From CAITZA01 sp964401595 (lineage in GTDB: Bacteria; Desulfobacterota; Desulfomonilia; Desulfomonilales; Desulfomonilaceae), in NCBI GenBank assembly GCA_964401595.1, contig CAYNZA010000001.1, positions 5,023-69,022 on the forward strand: a stretch of DNA of 64,000 nt. The letters are read 5' to 3'. The notes beneath the pieces are model-generated. The model was not told the DNA's origin. It saw only the letters and a program-made list of their open reading frames with translations, and did not search any database. A program made the translations under genes and the position numbers. Shown here piece by piece: positions 18,550-28,371 of the stretch (positions are counted from its first letter, which is position 1; each line of letters starts with the position of its first letter).

Positions 18550-19898
18550 TAGTCGATGATGAAAAAAATTATCTGTTCGTGCTCGAGGACCTTCTGAGCG
18601 ACGAGGGATACGAGGTTCTGACGGCCTCCACAGCATCTGAGGGCCTGGAAATAATTAAGAGCGAGTCCATAGACACGGTGCTGAGCGACATAAAGATGCC
18701 TGGAATGACAGGAATAGAGTTACTTGAGAAAATCCTCAACATCGATTCAGACCTACCTGTCATCCTGATGACAGCGTTCGCCGAAGTGGACCAGGCAGTA
18801 AACGCAATGAAAAAAGGCGCGCTGGACCACATACAGAAGCCTTTCGATAACCAGGATGTTAAACGGGCCGTGGCCAGAGGAGTCGAAAAAAGACAACTCG
18901 TGAAAAGCATTCGTCGCCTTGAGACAGAACTGGGCAACTCGTGGGGAAACATTGTAGGCGAATCAGACCGAATGAAAAAAGTTTTCTCCATAATGCAAAG
19001 AGTGGCTGACACCCCCACTACTGTTCTTATCACCGGGGAATCGGGAACAGGCAAGGAACTCGTTGCGCGTGGATTGCACCAGGCTTCCTCCAGAAATCAG
19101 GCCCAATTTGTGTCACTCAACTGCGCCGCCATCCCCGAAAATCTGCTGGAATCGGAATTGTTCGGTCACGAAAAGGGATCATTTACGGGGGCTGTAGGTT
19201 TGAAAGAAGGGAAGTTCGAGTATGCGAACAATGGAACTCTTTTTCTCGATGAAGTTGGAGAAATGCCTCTCAATCTACAGGTCAAGCTTCTCAGAGTTCT
19301 TCAGGAGCAGGAGTTCCAGAGAGTCGGCGGCAACAAGGAGATAAAAGTTAACGTGAGGTTGGTCGCAGCAACCAACAAAGACCTCAAGGAAGAAGTCGAA
19401 ATGGGGCGTTTCAGAGGAGACCTCTTTTTCAGACTAAACGTGGTGAACATTAGAGTTCCTCCGTTGAGAGAACGACGCTCCGACATACCTTTCCTGGTAG
19501 CTCACTTTGTGGGTAAATATTCACGCAAACTGGATAGAAAAATAAAAGAAGTCGATCCGGAGGCAATGAGAGTTCTGTATTCCTATAGTTGGCCGGGCAA
19601 TGTGAGAGAACTGGAAAATGTCATTGAAAGCGCGTTGGTAATGTCCAGAGGCTCCACGGTCAAAAAATCCGACTTGCCTTCCGAACTCAGAACGCACGAA
19701 CAAACCCTTGAAGAAACCGACACTCTGATCTCCATGGATTCCGGACTGATGGATACGCTGGATGCAATTGAAGAGAAAATGATTCGCCAGGCCTTGAAAC
19801 AGTCCAACAACGTTCAGGCTCAGGCCGCTAAAATACTCGGAATATCAAGGAGTAATTTGCAATACAAACTCAAGAAATACGGTATTCACTCTGAATAA
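18550..19898 (+). CDS. Sigma54-dependent response regulator (NtrC/ZraR type), 5' end lost in gap
   Basis: The frame enters from the gap as VDDEKNYLFVLEDLL, the start of a receiver domain, so the true start codon lies in the gap. The phospho-acceptor is the Asp in VLSDIKMPG, with a conserved Lys in IQKPF. The AAA+ domain has Walker A GESGTGKE, Walker B TLFLDEVGEM, and the sigma54-contact loop as GSFTGA rather than the usual GAFTGA. A Fis-type helix-turn-helix closes the protein (AAKILGISRSNLQYKLKKYGI, split over its last helices). It should activate sigma54 promoters when phosphorylated by the upstream kinase. Targets are unknown. Confidence 0.92.
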
Positions 19899-20097
19899 AA
19901 TGATGTTTGCCCCATGAGGCAGCTTTCGAACATGGAACATTTTGCGAGGCACGCTCTCTAATCGGTGAATGGGGCCACGCAAATCCTTTTCATGAATAAT
20001 CGGTTCAATAGTCACGTTTTTACAGGAAGTTAAGAGCCAGGTTAAATCCTGACTTTAACTATGATGTATAACTGCTCTTTATCGTGTTCAGCTTTTG

Positions 20098-20126
20098 TTG
20101 ACACTTAATTTCTTTTAATCTATACA
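20098..20126 (+). promoter_or_regulatory. Strong sigma70-type promoter before the L,D-transpeptidase gene
   Basis: TTGACA (20098-20103) and TATACA (20121-20126) are separated by exactly 17 bases, about 60 bases before the start codon. The rest of 19899-20185 shows nothing else that I can identify. Confidence 0.7.
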
Positions 20127-20185
20127 AGACATAATTTCAGAGGGATTATGGGTTTAACTCTGCGATTATTGAAGATGAGGGTTTA

Positions 20186-21181
20186 ATGATGTGGAACAGA
20201 ATCAAGTCAATGCCAGGACTACTGGCGGTGTTTCTCGTCGCTGTCCCGGCTTATGCCCAGTATTACGACAACTACTATCAGCAGCCTTACCAGTATGGTC
20301 CGGGTAACAACCCTTACCAGAATTATGGCAATCAGGCGGCTCCCAGCACCCAATACTTTCCGAACACGAACCCTATGGCAAACCTTCAATATGATCACAG
20401 AGACGCCGAGGCCATACTAAGGGAACAAATGGCGCGCTCGTCCGATCAGGGTTATGCAGATCGCCAGCCTCAGCAAACGCAGATGTATGACTCCTACTAC
20501 GGACACAGGCTCAACGATGAGGGCCAGGTCCAGCAGGTCATGCAGGAAGCGCGCTACATTTCCAGCGCGATAAAAAACCGCAATGGTAAGGCGTTTGTTG
20601 TCATAGACAAGAGGAATTTCCAGTTCTACCTGTATGACAGAAACGGTGGGCTGCTAAGGATAGGCCCAGTGGCCATTGGCAAAGGGAAAACCCATGTGGG
20701 CGCATTTGAGACTCCGGTCGGCATATTTCCCATCAAGAGCAAGACTCCGGTTGATGACTGGATCAGGCCGGACTGGTATTTTGTAGAAGAAAACGAGCCG
20801 ATCCCTGCACGTTGGGAAGACAGGCGTGTTCCCGGGTTCTTCAGGTACAAGATGGTCTATGACGGCGCCCGTTACATACACTATGCTGAAGCCACCGGAG
20901 GTCGTCTCACCCATGGCTGCCTGGGACTGGATTGGCATGACGCTGAAGCTGTCTTTCACACGCTGTCTGTTGGATCATACTGCATAATCATTGATAACAG
21001 CTTCTTGACCAGACTGGTAAAAGGAGAATTCCCTTTACCGAAACCTACCGCCGTGGCTAGCGCCACAAAACAGGAAAGCTCAGGGACCGTCCAGGGGAAT
21101 CAGCCGGAAGCAGATCAACGCCAGCGGACTTCTGTAGCCTCTCAGGAAAATGATCCAAGGGAAATGGGAAACCTGTGGTAG
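20186..21181 (+). CDS. Secreted L,D-transpeptidase (YkuD domain)
   Basis: 331 residues. The signal peptide (MPGLLAVFLVAVPAYA) is followed by a Tyr/Gln/Asn-rich linker to about residue 110, then a YkuD domain. The catalytic signature appears as GGRLTHGCLGL with Cys 245 and the preceding His; the upstream GKGKTHVGAFETPVGIF region is also typical. It cross-links peptidoglycan or attaches proteins to it in the periplasm. A Ser/Gln/Glu-rich tail of about 50 residues follows. It heads a possible operon with the next two genes and has a strong promoter. Confidence 0.85.
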   Translation: MMWNRIKSMPGLLAVFLVAVPAYAQYYDNYYQQPYQYGPGNNPYQNYGNQAAPSTQYFPNTNPMANLQYDHRDAEAILREQMARSSDQGYADRQPQQTQMYDSYYGHRLNDEGQVQQVMQEARYISSAIKNRNGKAFVVIDKRNFQFYLYDRNGGLLRIGPVAIGKGKTHVGAFETPVGIFPIKSKTPVDDWIRPDWYFVEENEPIPARWEDRRVPGFFRYKMVYDGARYIHYAEATGGRLTHGCLGLDWHDAEAVFHTLSVGSYCIIIDNSFLTRLVKGEFPLPKPTAVASATKQESSGTVQGNQPEADQRQRTSVASQENDPREMGNLW

Positions 21182-21255
21182 AATAAAATATATTGAGCGA
21201 TCAGGTTAAAGGGGCGTATCCCATTTTTTTGCGCCACGGATTCTGGGGTTTAGTT

Positions 21256-21720
21256 GTGTCTCAAAAAAGTAAATTCGGCATCTTGATATGCGCTCTTATT
21301 TGCGCTCTGGCATGTGCTTCCTGTCTCACGGCATCTGTTCCCAAGAGCGCAAAGATGGATTCCCCTTCGTCGCCAAACGGTTCCAACTCGTCTTCCGTGG
21401 ACAAAGGACTGACTGACAAATGGGAGTTGATGTTTCAGGTCAATGACAAGGGAGAGGAGCAGAAGCCTCGGGAAGCCACCCGCACAATACTCGAATTCAC
21501 AGGTTCAGGGGAAGTCATATTCAATCGTATGGACAAGGACAGTTCGGACATGTCAAAGAGTCGCTCGGGAAAATACACAGTCGACAGGGACCAGATAGTG
21601 ATAACCGATGACGCCGGTAATACCGTAAAATGGCCCTACCAGGTAAGCGGTGACAATCTTATGATCTCCATGCCGGAAGTCAGCAAAAAGTTTCACTGGC
21701 GAAGGTTCAGGCTTAATTAA
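21256..21720 (+). CDS. Probable small lipoprotein
   Basis: 154 residues from GTG 21256, chosen because GGGG lies 7 bases upstream and the start gives a clean signal peptide (MSQKSKFGILICALICALACASC). The open frame begins earlier at TTG 21193. Cysteines at the end of the hydrophobic core suggest lipid attachment, although the lipobox is not ideal. The mature part is a Ser-rich linker and a ~90-residue domain of alternating strands (WELMFQVND, TILEFTGSGEVIF, YTVDRDQIVITDD, FHWRRF) that resembles small lipocalin-like barrels. Family not recognised. Confidence 0.6.
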   Translation: MSQKSKFGILICALICALACASCLTASVPKSAKMDSPSSPNGSNSSSVDKGLTDKWELMFQVNDKGEEQKPREATRTILEFTGSGEVIFNRMDKDSSDMSKSRSGKYTVDRDQIVITDDAGNTVKWPYQVSGDNLMISMPEVSKKFHWRRFRLN

Positions 21721-21838
21721 CGACCTTTTGATTTTTTTATTCTGAATAAAGGGAACAAAATCCAATTCGCACAATCAACTGAATAGGGCATCCTTATTTT
21801 CTTCTTTATCTGTATGGCTTTCGTGCGAGAATAACAGG

Positions 21839-22591
21839 GTGAATGGTATATTAAAAATTCGAGCCATAGGTTCATCACTTCCGTTACAAATCTTTCTTTG
21901 TTTATTCTTTTTCTCCTGCGCCACAGCGAACACCAATGAACAGACGGAACTACTGAAATACGAGGTCACATGGAACGGCAGTCGGGCCGGTCATGGCGAT
22001 ATAACCACTAAAGCCAATTCAAACAAGGTAAGTGTGACGGCTCAGGCTGTTTCCGACGGCGCCCTGAAATCTCTTATTGAGATATGGAGCCGAATTAATG
22101 CTACCTTTTCAGCCAAAACTCTTTTGCCTGAAAGCTACCGGTTTCATTTGAAATCCAACTGGCTCAGGACGGAGGTGGTTGACCTGAACTTCGATCACCA
22201 GAATCAGACTGTCAGAATAAACAAGCTAAAAGGCGATGAATCCGAATCACATTCAGAGAAGGTGACAGGGATATATGATCCGATATCCGCAGTATTCCTG
22301 CTCAGAAACCAGAAAAATTTCTCCAAGCCAATGTATGTGGACATTTTTGATGGCAAGGATAAAGCAAGACTTTATGTCAATCCTGCAGGGCAGGAACAGA
22401 TCAGCATAAAATCCGGTGAATTTAAAGCCCTTCGTCTCGATCTCCGGCTTGTCAAACTAACGGGTGACCAGAAAGAAATCGCCACCGGGAAACTATGGGT
22501 AAGCAGCGATGAGAGGAAGATACCTTTGCTCCTGACGTCATCTCCGGTAGTCGGCCCCATCCGGTTTGAACTGGTCCACGCTCAACTTTGA
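21839..22591 (+). CDS. DUF3108-like periplasmic protein
   Basis: 250 residues from GTG 21839; the ribosome site is weak (AACAGG), so the start is uncertain. There is an N-terminal hydrophobic export signal (LPLQIFLCLFFFSCATA). The rest is beta-rich with the DUF3108 pattern: LLKYEVTWNGSRAGHGDI, a middle YDPISAVFLLRNQ and a late GKLWVSSDERKIPLLL. DUF3108 proteins are envelope proteins of unknown function. It ends 6 bases before the next start, so the two are probably coupled. Confidence 0.7.
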   Translation: MNGILKIRAIGSSLPLQIFLCLFFFSCATANTNEQTELLKYEVTWNGSRAGHGDITTKANSNKVSVTAQAVSDGALKSLIEIWSRINATFSAKTLLPESYRFHLKSNWLRTEVVDLNFDHQNQTVRINKLKGDESESHSEKVTGIYDPISAVFLLRNQKNFSKPMYVDIFDGKDKARLYVNPAGQEQISIKSGEFKALRLDLRLVKLTGDQKEIATGKLWVSSDERKIPLLLTSSPVVGPIRFELVHAQL

Positions 22592-22597
22592 TGACTC

Positions 22598-24109
22598 ATG
22601 GTCAACGCTCAATCAGGACTCTCAGATTTTCCTGCCAACCCGGTAAGCTTTTTGTCAATTACCACTGAATTACACTCTGTACTCCATTTTATAAAAAACG
22701 CCACCGATGACTCTTACATAGTGGGAGGCTTCGTCCGCGACCACTGCCTTGGTCGGCAAAAGCCTCAGGACATGGACATAGCAGTGAGTGGAGACGGCTT
22801 TGAGCTTGCGAAAAAGGTTAATGCCCAATTCTCCGGATTTACATCTTTTGCGCCACTGGACCCTGTCAGCGGTTCCGGAAGACTGATCACCAGGGACACG
22901 CACATTTCGATCATTGATATTTCAACCTTTAAGGGTCCTTCGATTCATCAGGATCTTCTCAAACGTGACTTCACCATTAATTCCATGGCCATAAAACTGG
23001 CCGATTTTTTAAATACCGGTTTTGCCTGCATTCTCGATCCTTTGAACGCATCTGATGACATATCCAGGAGTGTGATCCGTGTATGCGCTCCCAATTCCTT
23101 TTCCGACGACCCACTCCGGATATTAAGAGCTTACCGTTTTTCGGCCCAGCTTGGCTTCAGCATGGACCCATTCTCTGAGTCATTAGTCACCGAGTCGGTT
23201 CCATCATTGGATGAGGTGTCCGGGGAAAGGTTACGTGACGAACTGTGCCAGATTTTGTCCTGTCCGGATGCCAGTAATAACCTTGTTTCTATGGAAAATA
23301 AAGGAGTAATTACCAGGCTTTTTCCCGAACTCATGCGCATGAAGGATTGTGATCAGAACAGATATCACGCCATGAATGTTTGGGATCACTCCCTGGAATG
23401 CGTCGCACAACTTGAAGCCTTGCTGAAATATCCGGAAGATGTTTTCGGAGACTTTGTGAGCAACCTCCGGGAATACCTGGATTTTCAAATATGTCCGGGA
23501 CGTGGACGTCTATGGCTGATCAAGATTGCCTGCCTTTTCCACGACTCCGGCAAGCCCCATACTCGTAGTGTAGACTCATCAGGTTCAGTCCATTTTTATG
23601 GTCATGAAAAGGTCTCTGTTGAAATTTTCCGAACCGGTATTGAACGTTTCCGCATCTCGAACAGGGAAAACGACCTGGTCTGTGAATTGATTCGCGGTCA
23701 CATGCGCCTGGCTTCTCTCACATCGGTAAAACCTTCACGCAGGTTTCTGTACAGGGTGACTGAACGTTTCAGAGAAGATATCCTGGGGCTTCTGTTGATT
23801 TTCGTCTCGGACCTGAAATCCTCATGCGGTCCGGCACGCACCGCCGGTCAGCTCCAGGCAGGAATAAACGGGGCTGGAGCTGTTTTACGGTATTTTCATG
23901 AAGTGAGGCCTCAACCTCTGAAACCATTGCTCAACGGTCACGATATCATGAACATTTTTAACCTCCCTCAATGTCCACAAATCGGAAAATTACTGGGAAT
24001 ATTAAAAGAGAAACAGGCATTGGGAGAGATAGTCTCACGAGATCAAGCCATCGAAAAAACCCGAAACATCATAAGACGAATGAATTCCGATAATTGCGTA
24101 GACAAATAA
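22598..24109 (+). CDS. CCA-adding-type tRNA nucleotidyltransferase with HD domain
   Basis: 503 residues. The class II nucleotidyltransferase core is GGFVRDHCLG and DMDIAVSG (the catalytic Asp pair), then DFTINSMAI and the ERLRDEL region. The HD motif is CLFHDSGKP. These proteins add or repair the tRNA 3' CCA end, or add poly(A). Splitting of the CCA and A-adding activities between two paralogues is known in some deltaproteobacteria, so the exact activity is open. Confidence 0.85.
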   Translation: MVNAQSGLSDFPANPVSFLSITTELHSVLHFIKNATDDSYIVGGFVRDHCLGRQKPQDMDIAVSGDGFELAKKVNAQFSGFTSFAPLDPVSGSGRLITRDTHISIIDISTFKGPSIHQDLLKRDFTINSMAIKLADFLNTGFACILDPLNASDDISRSVIRVCAPNSFSDDPLRILRAYRFSAQLGFSMDPFSESLVTESVPSLDEVSGERLRDELCQILSCPDASNNLVSMENKGVITRLFPELMRMKDCDQNRYHAMNVWDHSLECVAQLEALLKYPEDVFGDFVSNLREYLDFQICPGRGRLWLIKIACLFHDSGKPHTRSVDSSGSVHFYGHEKVSVEIFRTGIERFRISNRENDLVCELIRGHMRLASLTSVKPSRRFLYRVTERFREDILGLLLIFVSDLKSSCGPARTAGQLQAGINGAGAVLRYFHEVRPQPLKPLLNGHDIMNIFNLPQCPQIGKLLGILKEKQALGEIVSRDQAIEKTRNIIRRMNSDNCVDK

Positions 24110-24190
24110 TTGAGGTCCGGGTACTCTTATTTGAGGAAGTAATCGCCGAAGGGGGTGATGAAGATCGTTCGGGTCGGACAGGTGAAAGCC

Positions 24191-24214
24191 AGCGCAGATG
24201 ATTACATCTGCGCT
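24191..24214 (-). other. Perfect stem-loop downstream of rpsA
   Basis: AGCGCAGATG and CATCTGCGCT form a 10-bp perfect stem with an ATTA loop, 18 bases past the rpsA stop. Neither strand carries a T tract after it, so it is not a standard terminator. It may protect the 3' end of the rpsA message or mark the convergent junction with the CCA gene. Confidence 0.5.
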
Positions 24215-24232
24215 GATTGGTATGTCAATGGA

Positions 24233-25969
24233 TCAGTCTTTTCCGAAAGACGCTCCAAGGTTTTCCTTTAGCAGGTCTCCAAGGTTTGAGGCTACGACAT
24301 CCTGGCTGCTTGAATAACTCTTCTGATCCGATTCAGGAGTTCTGTCAAGGCTCTTGATTGACAATGCTATTTTCTTGTCTCTCTTGTTGACCTTGAGGAC
24401 CATTGCCGTTAGAGTCTCACCCTCTTTGGTAAAATCGGCCGGAGAACTAACCCGATCCTTGGACAGTTCGGACACATGAATCATGCCTTCAATACCGTCC
24501 TCAATCTCAAGGAACACGCCAAAATCGGTGACTGAAGTAACCTTGCCCGTAACCTTGGCGCCAGTGGGATACCGCTCAGGTATCGTTTCCCAGGGATCCT
24601 CTTCAATCTGCTTTATGCCCAGGGAGAACCTTTCATTTTCTTTGTCTATATTCAGAACAACTGCCTGAACGGTCTGGCCCTTCTTGTATATCTCAGCCGG
24701 GTGCTTGATGCGCTGGGTCCAGGATATGTCAGAAATATGCACTAAACCGTCAATGCCCTCATCTATGCCGACAAATATGCCGAAGTCAGTAACGTTCCTG
24801 ATTTTTCCTTCAATCTTTGTGCCCTCAGGATAACGCTCGGCGATCACATCCCACGGATTGGGCCTCAACTGTTTCATCCCAAGCGAAATGCGCTTCTGCC
24901 CCTTATCCACATTGAGGACCACCACCTCTACTTCTTCACCGATGTGAGCCATTTTGGAGGGGTGACGCGGTTTTTTTGTCCAGGCCATCTCTGAAACATG
25001 AACGAGCCCTTCAACGCCTTTTTGAAGCTCAACAAAAATACCGTAATCCGTTATACTGACAACCTTGCCGTTCCACTGGGAGTCGATCGGGAAGATTTCT
25101 TCGGCAGTTTCCCAGGGATCAGGATTGATCTGCTTCAGCCCCAGGGACACTCGCTCCTTATCCGGATCAAATTTGAGAATTTTAACCTGAATCTCATCGC
25201 CGACCTTGAGTATGTCCGATGGATGATTAATCCGTCCCCAGGACATGTCTGTTATGTGTAGCAATCCGTCGAGACCACCCAGATCGACAAATGCGCCGTA
25301 GTCCGTGATGTTCTTGACCACGCCGGTGAATATTTCCCCACTCTCGAGGGCTCTCAGAATGAAATCTTTTTTGACGTCCCTGGCCTTGTCGAGCAGAGGT
25401 CTCCTTGAGAGAACTATATTGCCACGTTTACGGTTGTATTTAAGGACATTGAACTCAAATGTTTCACCAATGTATTTCTCGAAATTTCTTACCGGGCGCG
25501 AATCTATCTGAGACCCCGGCAGGAAAGCAGGAACACCTATATCGACCTGCATGCCGCCTTTAACGCGTGAAATTACTTTTCCGGAGATTGTCTTTTCTGT
25601 CTCGCAGATTTCAGCTATTTCATCCCAAATGCGTATCTTGTCTGCTTTGGTCTTGGAGATTCTTACTCCGCCAGAGCTTTCTCCTGAGTCTTCCAGAAAT
25701 ACCTGAACGGTATCCCCCACCGCTACGGTCAAAGCGCCCTGTTCATCCTGGAACTGTTCGAGAGGAATCTGTCCCTCAGATTTAGAACCAACGTCGATCA
25801 TAACGTATTCCGGCGTGATCTGAACAACCACACCGCTCACGATTTCGCCTTCTTGCGCTTTGTGAAAACTACTTTCTACAAGTTCCGCGAAGTTCTCTTC
25901 TCTTGATATCTCCTGACCATCATCATCGGACAGAAGGTTGTGGTTAGATTGGGTTTCCAAGTTTTCCAT
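24233..25969 (-). CDS. rpsA: 30S ribosomal protein S1
   Basis: 578 residues with six successive S1 RNA-binding repeats. Repeats 3 to 6 share phrases such as DYGAFVDLGGLDGLLHITDMSW and DFGIFVGIDEGIDGLVHISD (quoted in part). The N-terminal ~40 residues are acidic. It brings mRNA to the ribosome. It has its own promoter (26036-26064) and follows cmk on the same strand, an order (cmk-rpsA) common in proteobacteria. Confidence 0.95.
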   Translation of the reverse strand: MENLETQSNHNLLSDDDGQEISREENFAELVESSFHKAQEGEIVSGVVVQITPEYVMIDVGSKSEGQIPLEQFQDEQGALTVAVGDTVQVFLEDSGESSGGVRISKTKADKIRIWDEIAEICETEKTISGKVISRVKGGMQVDIGVPAFLPGSQIDSRPVRNFEKYIGETFEFNVLKYNRKRGNIVLSRRPLLDKARDVKKDFILRALESGEIFTGVVKNITDYGAFVDLGGLDGLLHITDMSWGRINHPSDILKVGDEIQVKILKFDPDKERVSLGLKQINPDPWETAEEIFPIDSQWNGKVVSITDYGIFVELQKGVEGLVHVSEMAWTKKPRHPSKMAHIGEEVEVVVLNVDKGQKRISLGMKQLRPNPWDVIAERYPEGTKIEGKIRNVTDFGIFVGIDEGIDGLVHISDISWTQRIKHPAEIYKKGQTVQAVVLNIDKENERFSLGIKQIEEDPWETIPERYPTGAKVTGKVTSVTDFGVFLEIEDGIEGMIHVSELSKDRVSSPADFTKEGETLTAMVLKVNKRDKKIALSIKSLDRTPESDQKSYSSSQDVVASNLGDLLKENLGASFGKD

Positions 25970-26035
25970 CCAGCTAACACCCCCGGACTCTTTTGTGCAG
26001 CTAAGCTTTATTCAACTGTTCTGAATAATCTATTA

Positions 26036-26064
26036 TATATATCCGCTTTTATAAGAACTGACAA
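26036..26064 (-). promoter_or_regulatory. Candidate promoter of rpsA
   Basis: On the minus strand, TTGTCA (26059-26064) and TATATA (26036-26041) are 17 bases apart, in an AT-rich stretch about 65 bases upstream of the rpsA start. Confidence 0.5.
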
Positions 26065-26104
26065 CTAAAAGTTTCAGCTATGGTACGTTTTTTGTTAATC
26101 ATCA

Positions 26105-26824
26105 TTAATGATTGCCAAGGATACCGTATCTCTGCTCGACCAGGTCGATCATCCGAAGGATCGCGGCTTGCTGAGTGAGATGAGTGGTGTCGATCTGGAT
26201 TGAATCCGGCGCCGGCGCCAACGGAGCCGCTTTTCTCGACATGTCCCTACTGTCTCTGGCGCGCATTTCGTTCATGACCACTGCAAAATCAGTTATCTCC
26301 CCTCTTCCCACGAGTTCTTTATACCTCCTGTTTGCGCGCTCTTCGAGTTCGGCAGTCACAAAGAATTTGATGAAGGCGTCGGGAAAAACCACTATTCCCA
26401 TGTCCCTTCCCTCCGCCACGATGTTCCAGTCCATGGCGATGCTGCGCTGAACGTCCAGCAGTGAACTGCGGACCTCCGGGAGAGTAGCGAAACTCGAGGC
26501 TGCGATTCCGATTTCCTCAGACCTGATTTCTTCTCCGATTTGAACGTCATTCAGAAAAATTCTCATTAATGTCTTATCAGGGCGCACATCGATTCGAATT
26601 TGCCCGAGGGTTTCCTGTGGAATGCCGGAAACATCAATAGTAACCCCTTTGAGAAGAAGCGCCATGGCCATTGTACGGTATATAGCGCCGCTGTCCAGCA
26701 TCAAAAAACCCAGTTCTGAGGCAAGCATGCCTGACAATGTAGACTTTCCGGCGCCGGCGGGGCCGTCCATTGTGATTATGATCTTGCCCTTCGGCGCGTT
26801 TCTTACACTATGTTTTAATATCAT
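26105..26824 (-). CDS. cmk: Cytidylate kinase
   Basis: 239 residues if it starts at ATG 26824; the frame continues to a TTG at 26869 and neither start has a strong ribosome site. The P-loop is MDGPAGAGKSTLSGML, followed by LDSGAIYRTMA, the NMP-binding VAEGRDMG and the ARDSRDMSRKAAPL segment typical of CMP kinases. It phosphorylates CMP and dCMP. It lies between the hisC-type gene (45 bases upstream) and rpsA. Confidence 0.93.
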   Translation of the reverse strand: MILKHSVRNAPKGKIIITMDGPAGAGKSTLSGMLASELGFLMLDSGAIYRTMAMALLLKGVTIDVSGIPQETLGQIRIDVRPDKTLMRIFLNDVQIGEEIRSEEIGIAASSFATLPEVRSSLLDVQRSIAMDWNIVAEGRDMGIVVFPDAFIKFFVTAELEERANRRYKELVGRGEITDFAVVMNEMRARDSRDMSRKAAPLAPAPDSIQIDTTHLTQQAAILRMIDLVEQRYGILGNH

Positions 26825-26913
26825 CACCAACTTCTTGAAAAATAGTTTGATATAAGGCAGGAGCCCCAAAATCCGTCAATGGGAATTGAGCGACTACGTT
26901 CGGAACTTCCCGT

Positions 26914-28035
26914 CTATTTCCTGTTTATCACCTGTTTCAGAGCGGTTATAAATGCCCTATTCTGACTCTGGGTTCCGATGGTGACCCTGATGTGGTCCGG
27001 CATTCCAAAACTAGCCAGCCGCCTCACTATTATGCCCTTCCCAAGCAGTTCCTCGTATATAAGACCTGCGTCGATATCCGGAGCAAACGTAATGAAATTG
27101 GCCTGCGACTCGACCACCTCAAAACCGAGCGACTTCAATTGACCGGAGACATAAACCATTCCCTCTGCGTTCATTTTCAGTGAACGCTCCACGTGAGCAG
27201 TGTCATTCAGGGCGGCAAGCGCCGCTTCCTGTGCCGCCAGATTGACGTTGAACGGGGCTCTAACCCTGTTGAGAAGATCTATCAGCCACGGCTGAGCCAG
27301 ACCATAACCGACTCTCAGGCCTGCCAAACCATATATCTTCGAAAAAGTCCTTAAAACTATCATGCCGGGATGTTTATCGAGATACGACAGGCCACTGGCG
27401 GCGTCTTCCCTGCTGACGTATTCAGCGTAAGCCTCATCAAAAACCACCAACAGTTTCCTGTCCCCAATGGCGTCGAGGAATCTGTCGAGTTGATTCCCGG
27501 TAATGACAGTTCCGGTAGGGCTGTTCGGGGAAGCCAGAAAGATGATCCTGGTGCGTTCATTCACAGCCTTCAGGGTTGCGTCAAGATCGAGGTGATAGTT
27601 TGTCAACGGCACAAAAACAGGCTTCGCCCCAAAAAGTTTTGTGACTATTCTGTACATCGAAAAAGAGTTCTCGGCAATTATGGCCTCATCTTCAATGCCA
27701 AGAAAAACATGGGCAAGCATCTGCATTATTTCATCAGAGCCGTTGCCCAGTATGACATTGCCCGGCGCCAGAGAATATCTTTCGGCCAACCTGGATCTGA
27801 GGTCAGGAGCGGATGATTCCGGATAAATGTTGACCTCTCGCAGATGTTTGCGCAACGAGGCCAGAGCAAGCGGAGACGGGCCCAAAGCATTTTCATTCGA
27901 GGCCAGCTTGATGGCCTTGCCAATACCGAGTTCTCGCTGCACCTCCGCTATCGGCTTACCAGGAACATAAGGAGGAATCGAAAACACATAAGGTTGAACA
28001 ACATCCTTAACCCACCATGGTTCTGAATTTTTCAT
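26914..28035 (-). CDS. hisC: Histidinol-phosphate aminotransferase-type PLP enzyme
   Basis: 373 residues. Fold-type I aminotransferase with LASNENALGPSP, ILGNGSDEIMQML, LASPNSPTG, and the PLP lysine in LRTFSKIYGLAGLRVGYG. This is the HisC family, which converts imidazole-acetol phosphate to histidinol phosphate. Relatives act on aromatic amino acids, and no other his gene is nearby. Placement before cmk-rpsA recalls proteobacterial clusters in which an aromatic-pathway gene precedes cmk, so an aromatic role is possible. Confidence 0.82.
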   Translation of the reverse strand: MKNSEPWWVKDVVQPYVFSIPPYVPGKPIAEVQRELGIGKAIKLASNENALGPSPLALASLRKHLREVNIYPESSAPDLRSRLAERYSLAPGNVILGNGSDEIMQMLAHVFLGIEDEAIIAENSFSMYRIVTKLFGAKPVFVPLTNYHLDLDATLKAVNERTRIIFLASPNSPTGTVITGNQLDRFLDAIGDRKLLVVFDEAYAEYVSREDAASGLSYLDKHPGMIVLRTFSKIYGLAGLRVGYGLAQPWLIDLLNRVRAPFNVNLAAQEAALAALNDTAHVERSLKMNAEGMVYVSGQLKSLGFEVVESQANFITFAPDIDAGLIYEELLGKGIIVRRLASFGMPDHIRVTIGTQSQNRAFITALKQVINRK

Positions 28036-28371
28036 CTCTATCTATTTCTTTCTCCGGTCAAAGAATTACTGAAGTCCAAAATGTCGCCGCAGTAACAGGA
28101 ATACCTTCATTTTCCCGGCGACAACGAAAAACCAATAACGAAAGATTACACCCGCAACTCCCTTAATACATACAGATATGGACCTGTTCATGTCAAACAG
28201 CTTGAGAGCGTCCCAGAAAGTTGGGCGGGGCCGTCAGTCTCACCAGTAACCTACCGTTATTAAATGTTTAATCTTACGCCAAAAAATTGGGATTCTCAAA
28301 ATCGTATTTACTTGACAAGGACAATAAAACATATTAGCGTTTTTATTAACGCTTATATTCGAAATGTTAAG

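Noticed and set aside
24191..24214. Terminator call for the hairpin after rpsA
   Set aside because: Perfect stem but no T tract on either strand; listed as a stem-loop instead.
28083..28122. Hairpin GTCGCCG/CGGCGAC before the inverse-autotransporter gene
   Set aside because: The loop is 26 bases and there is no T tract; it is too weak to call a site.
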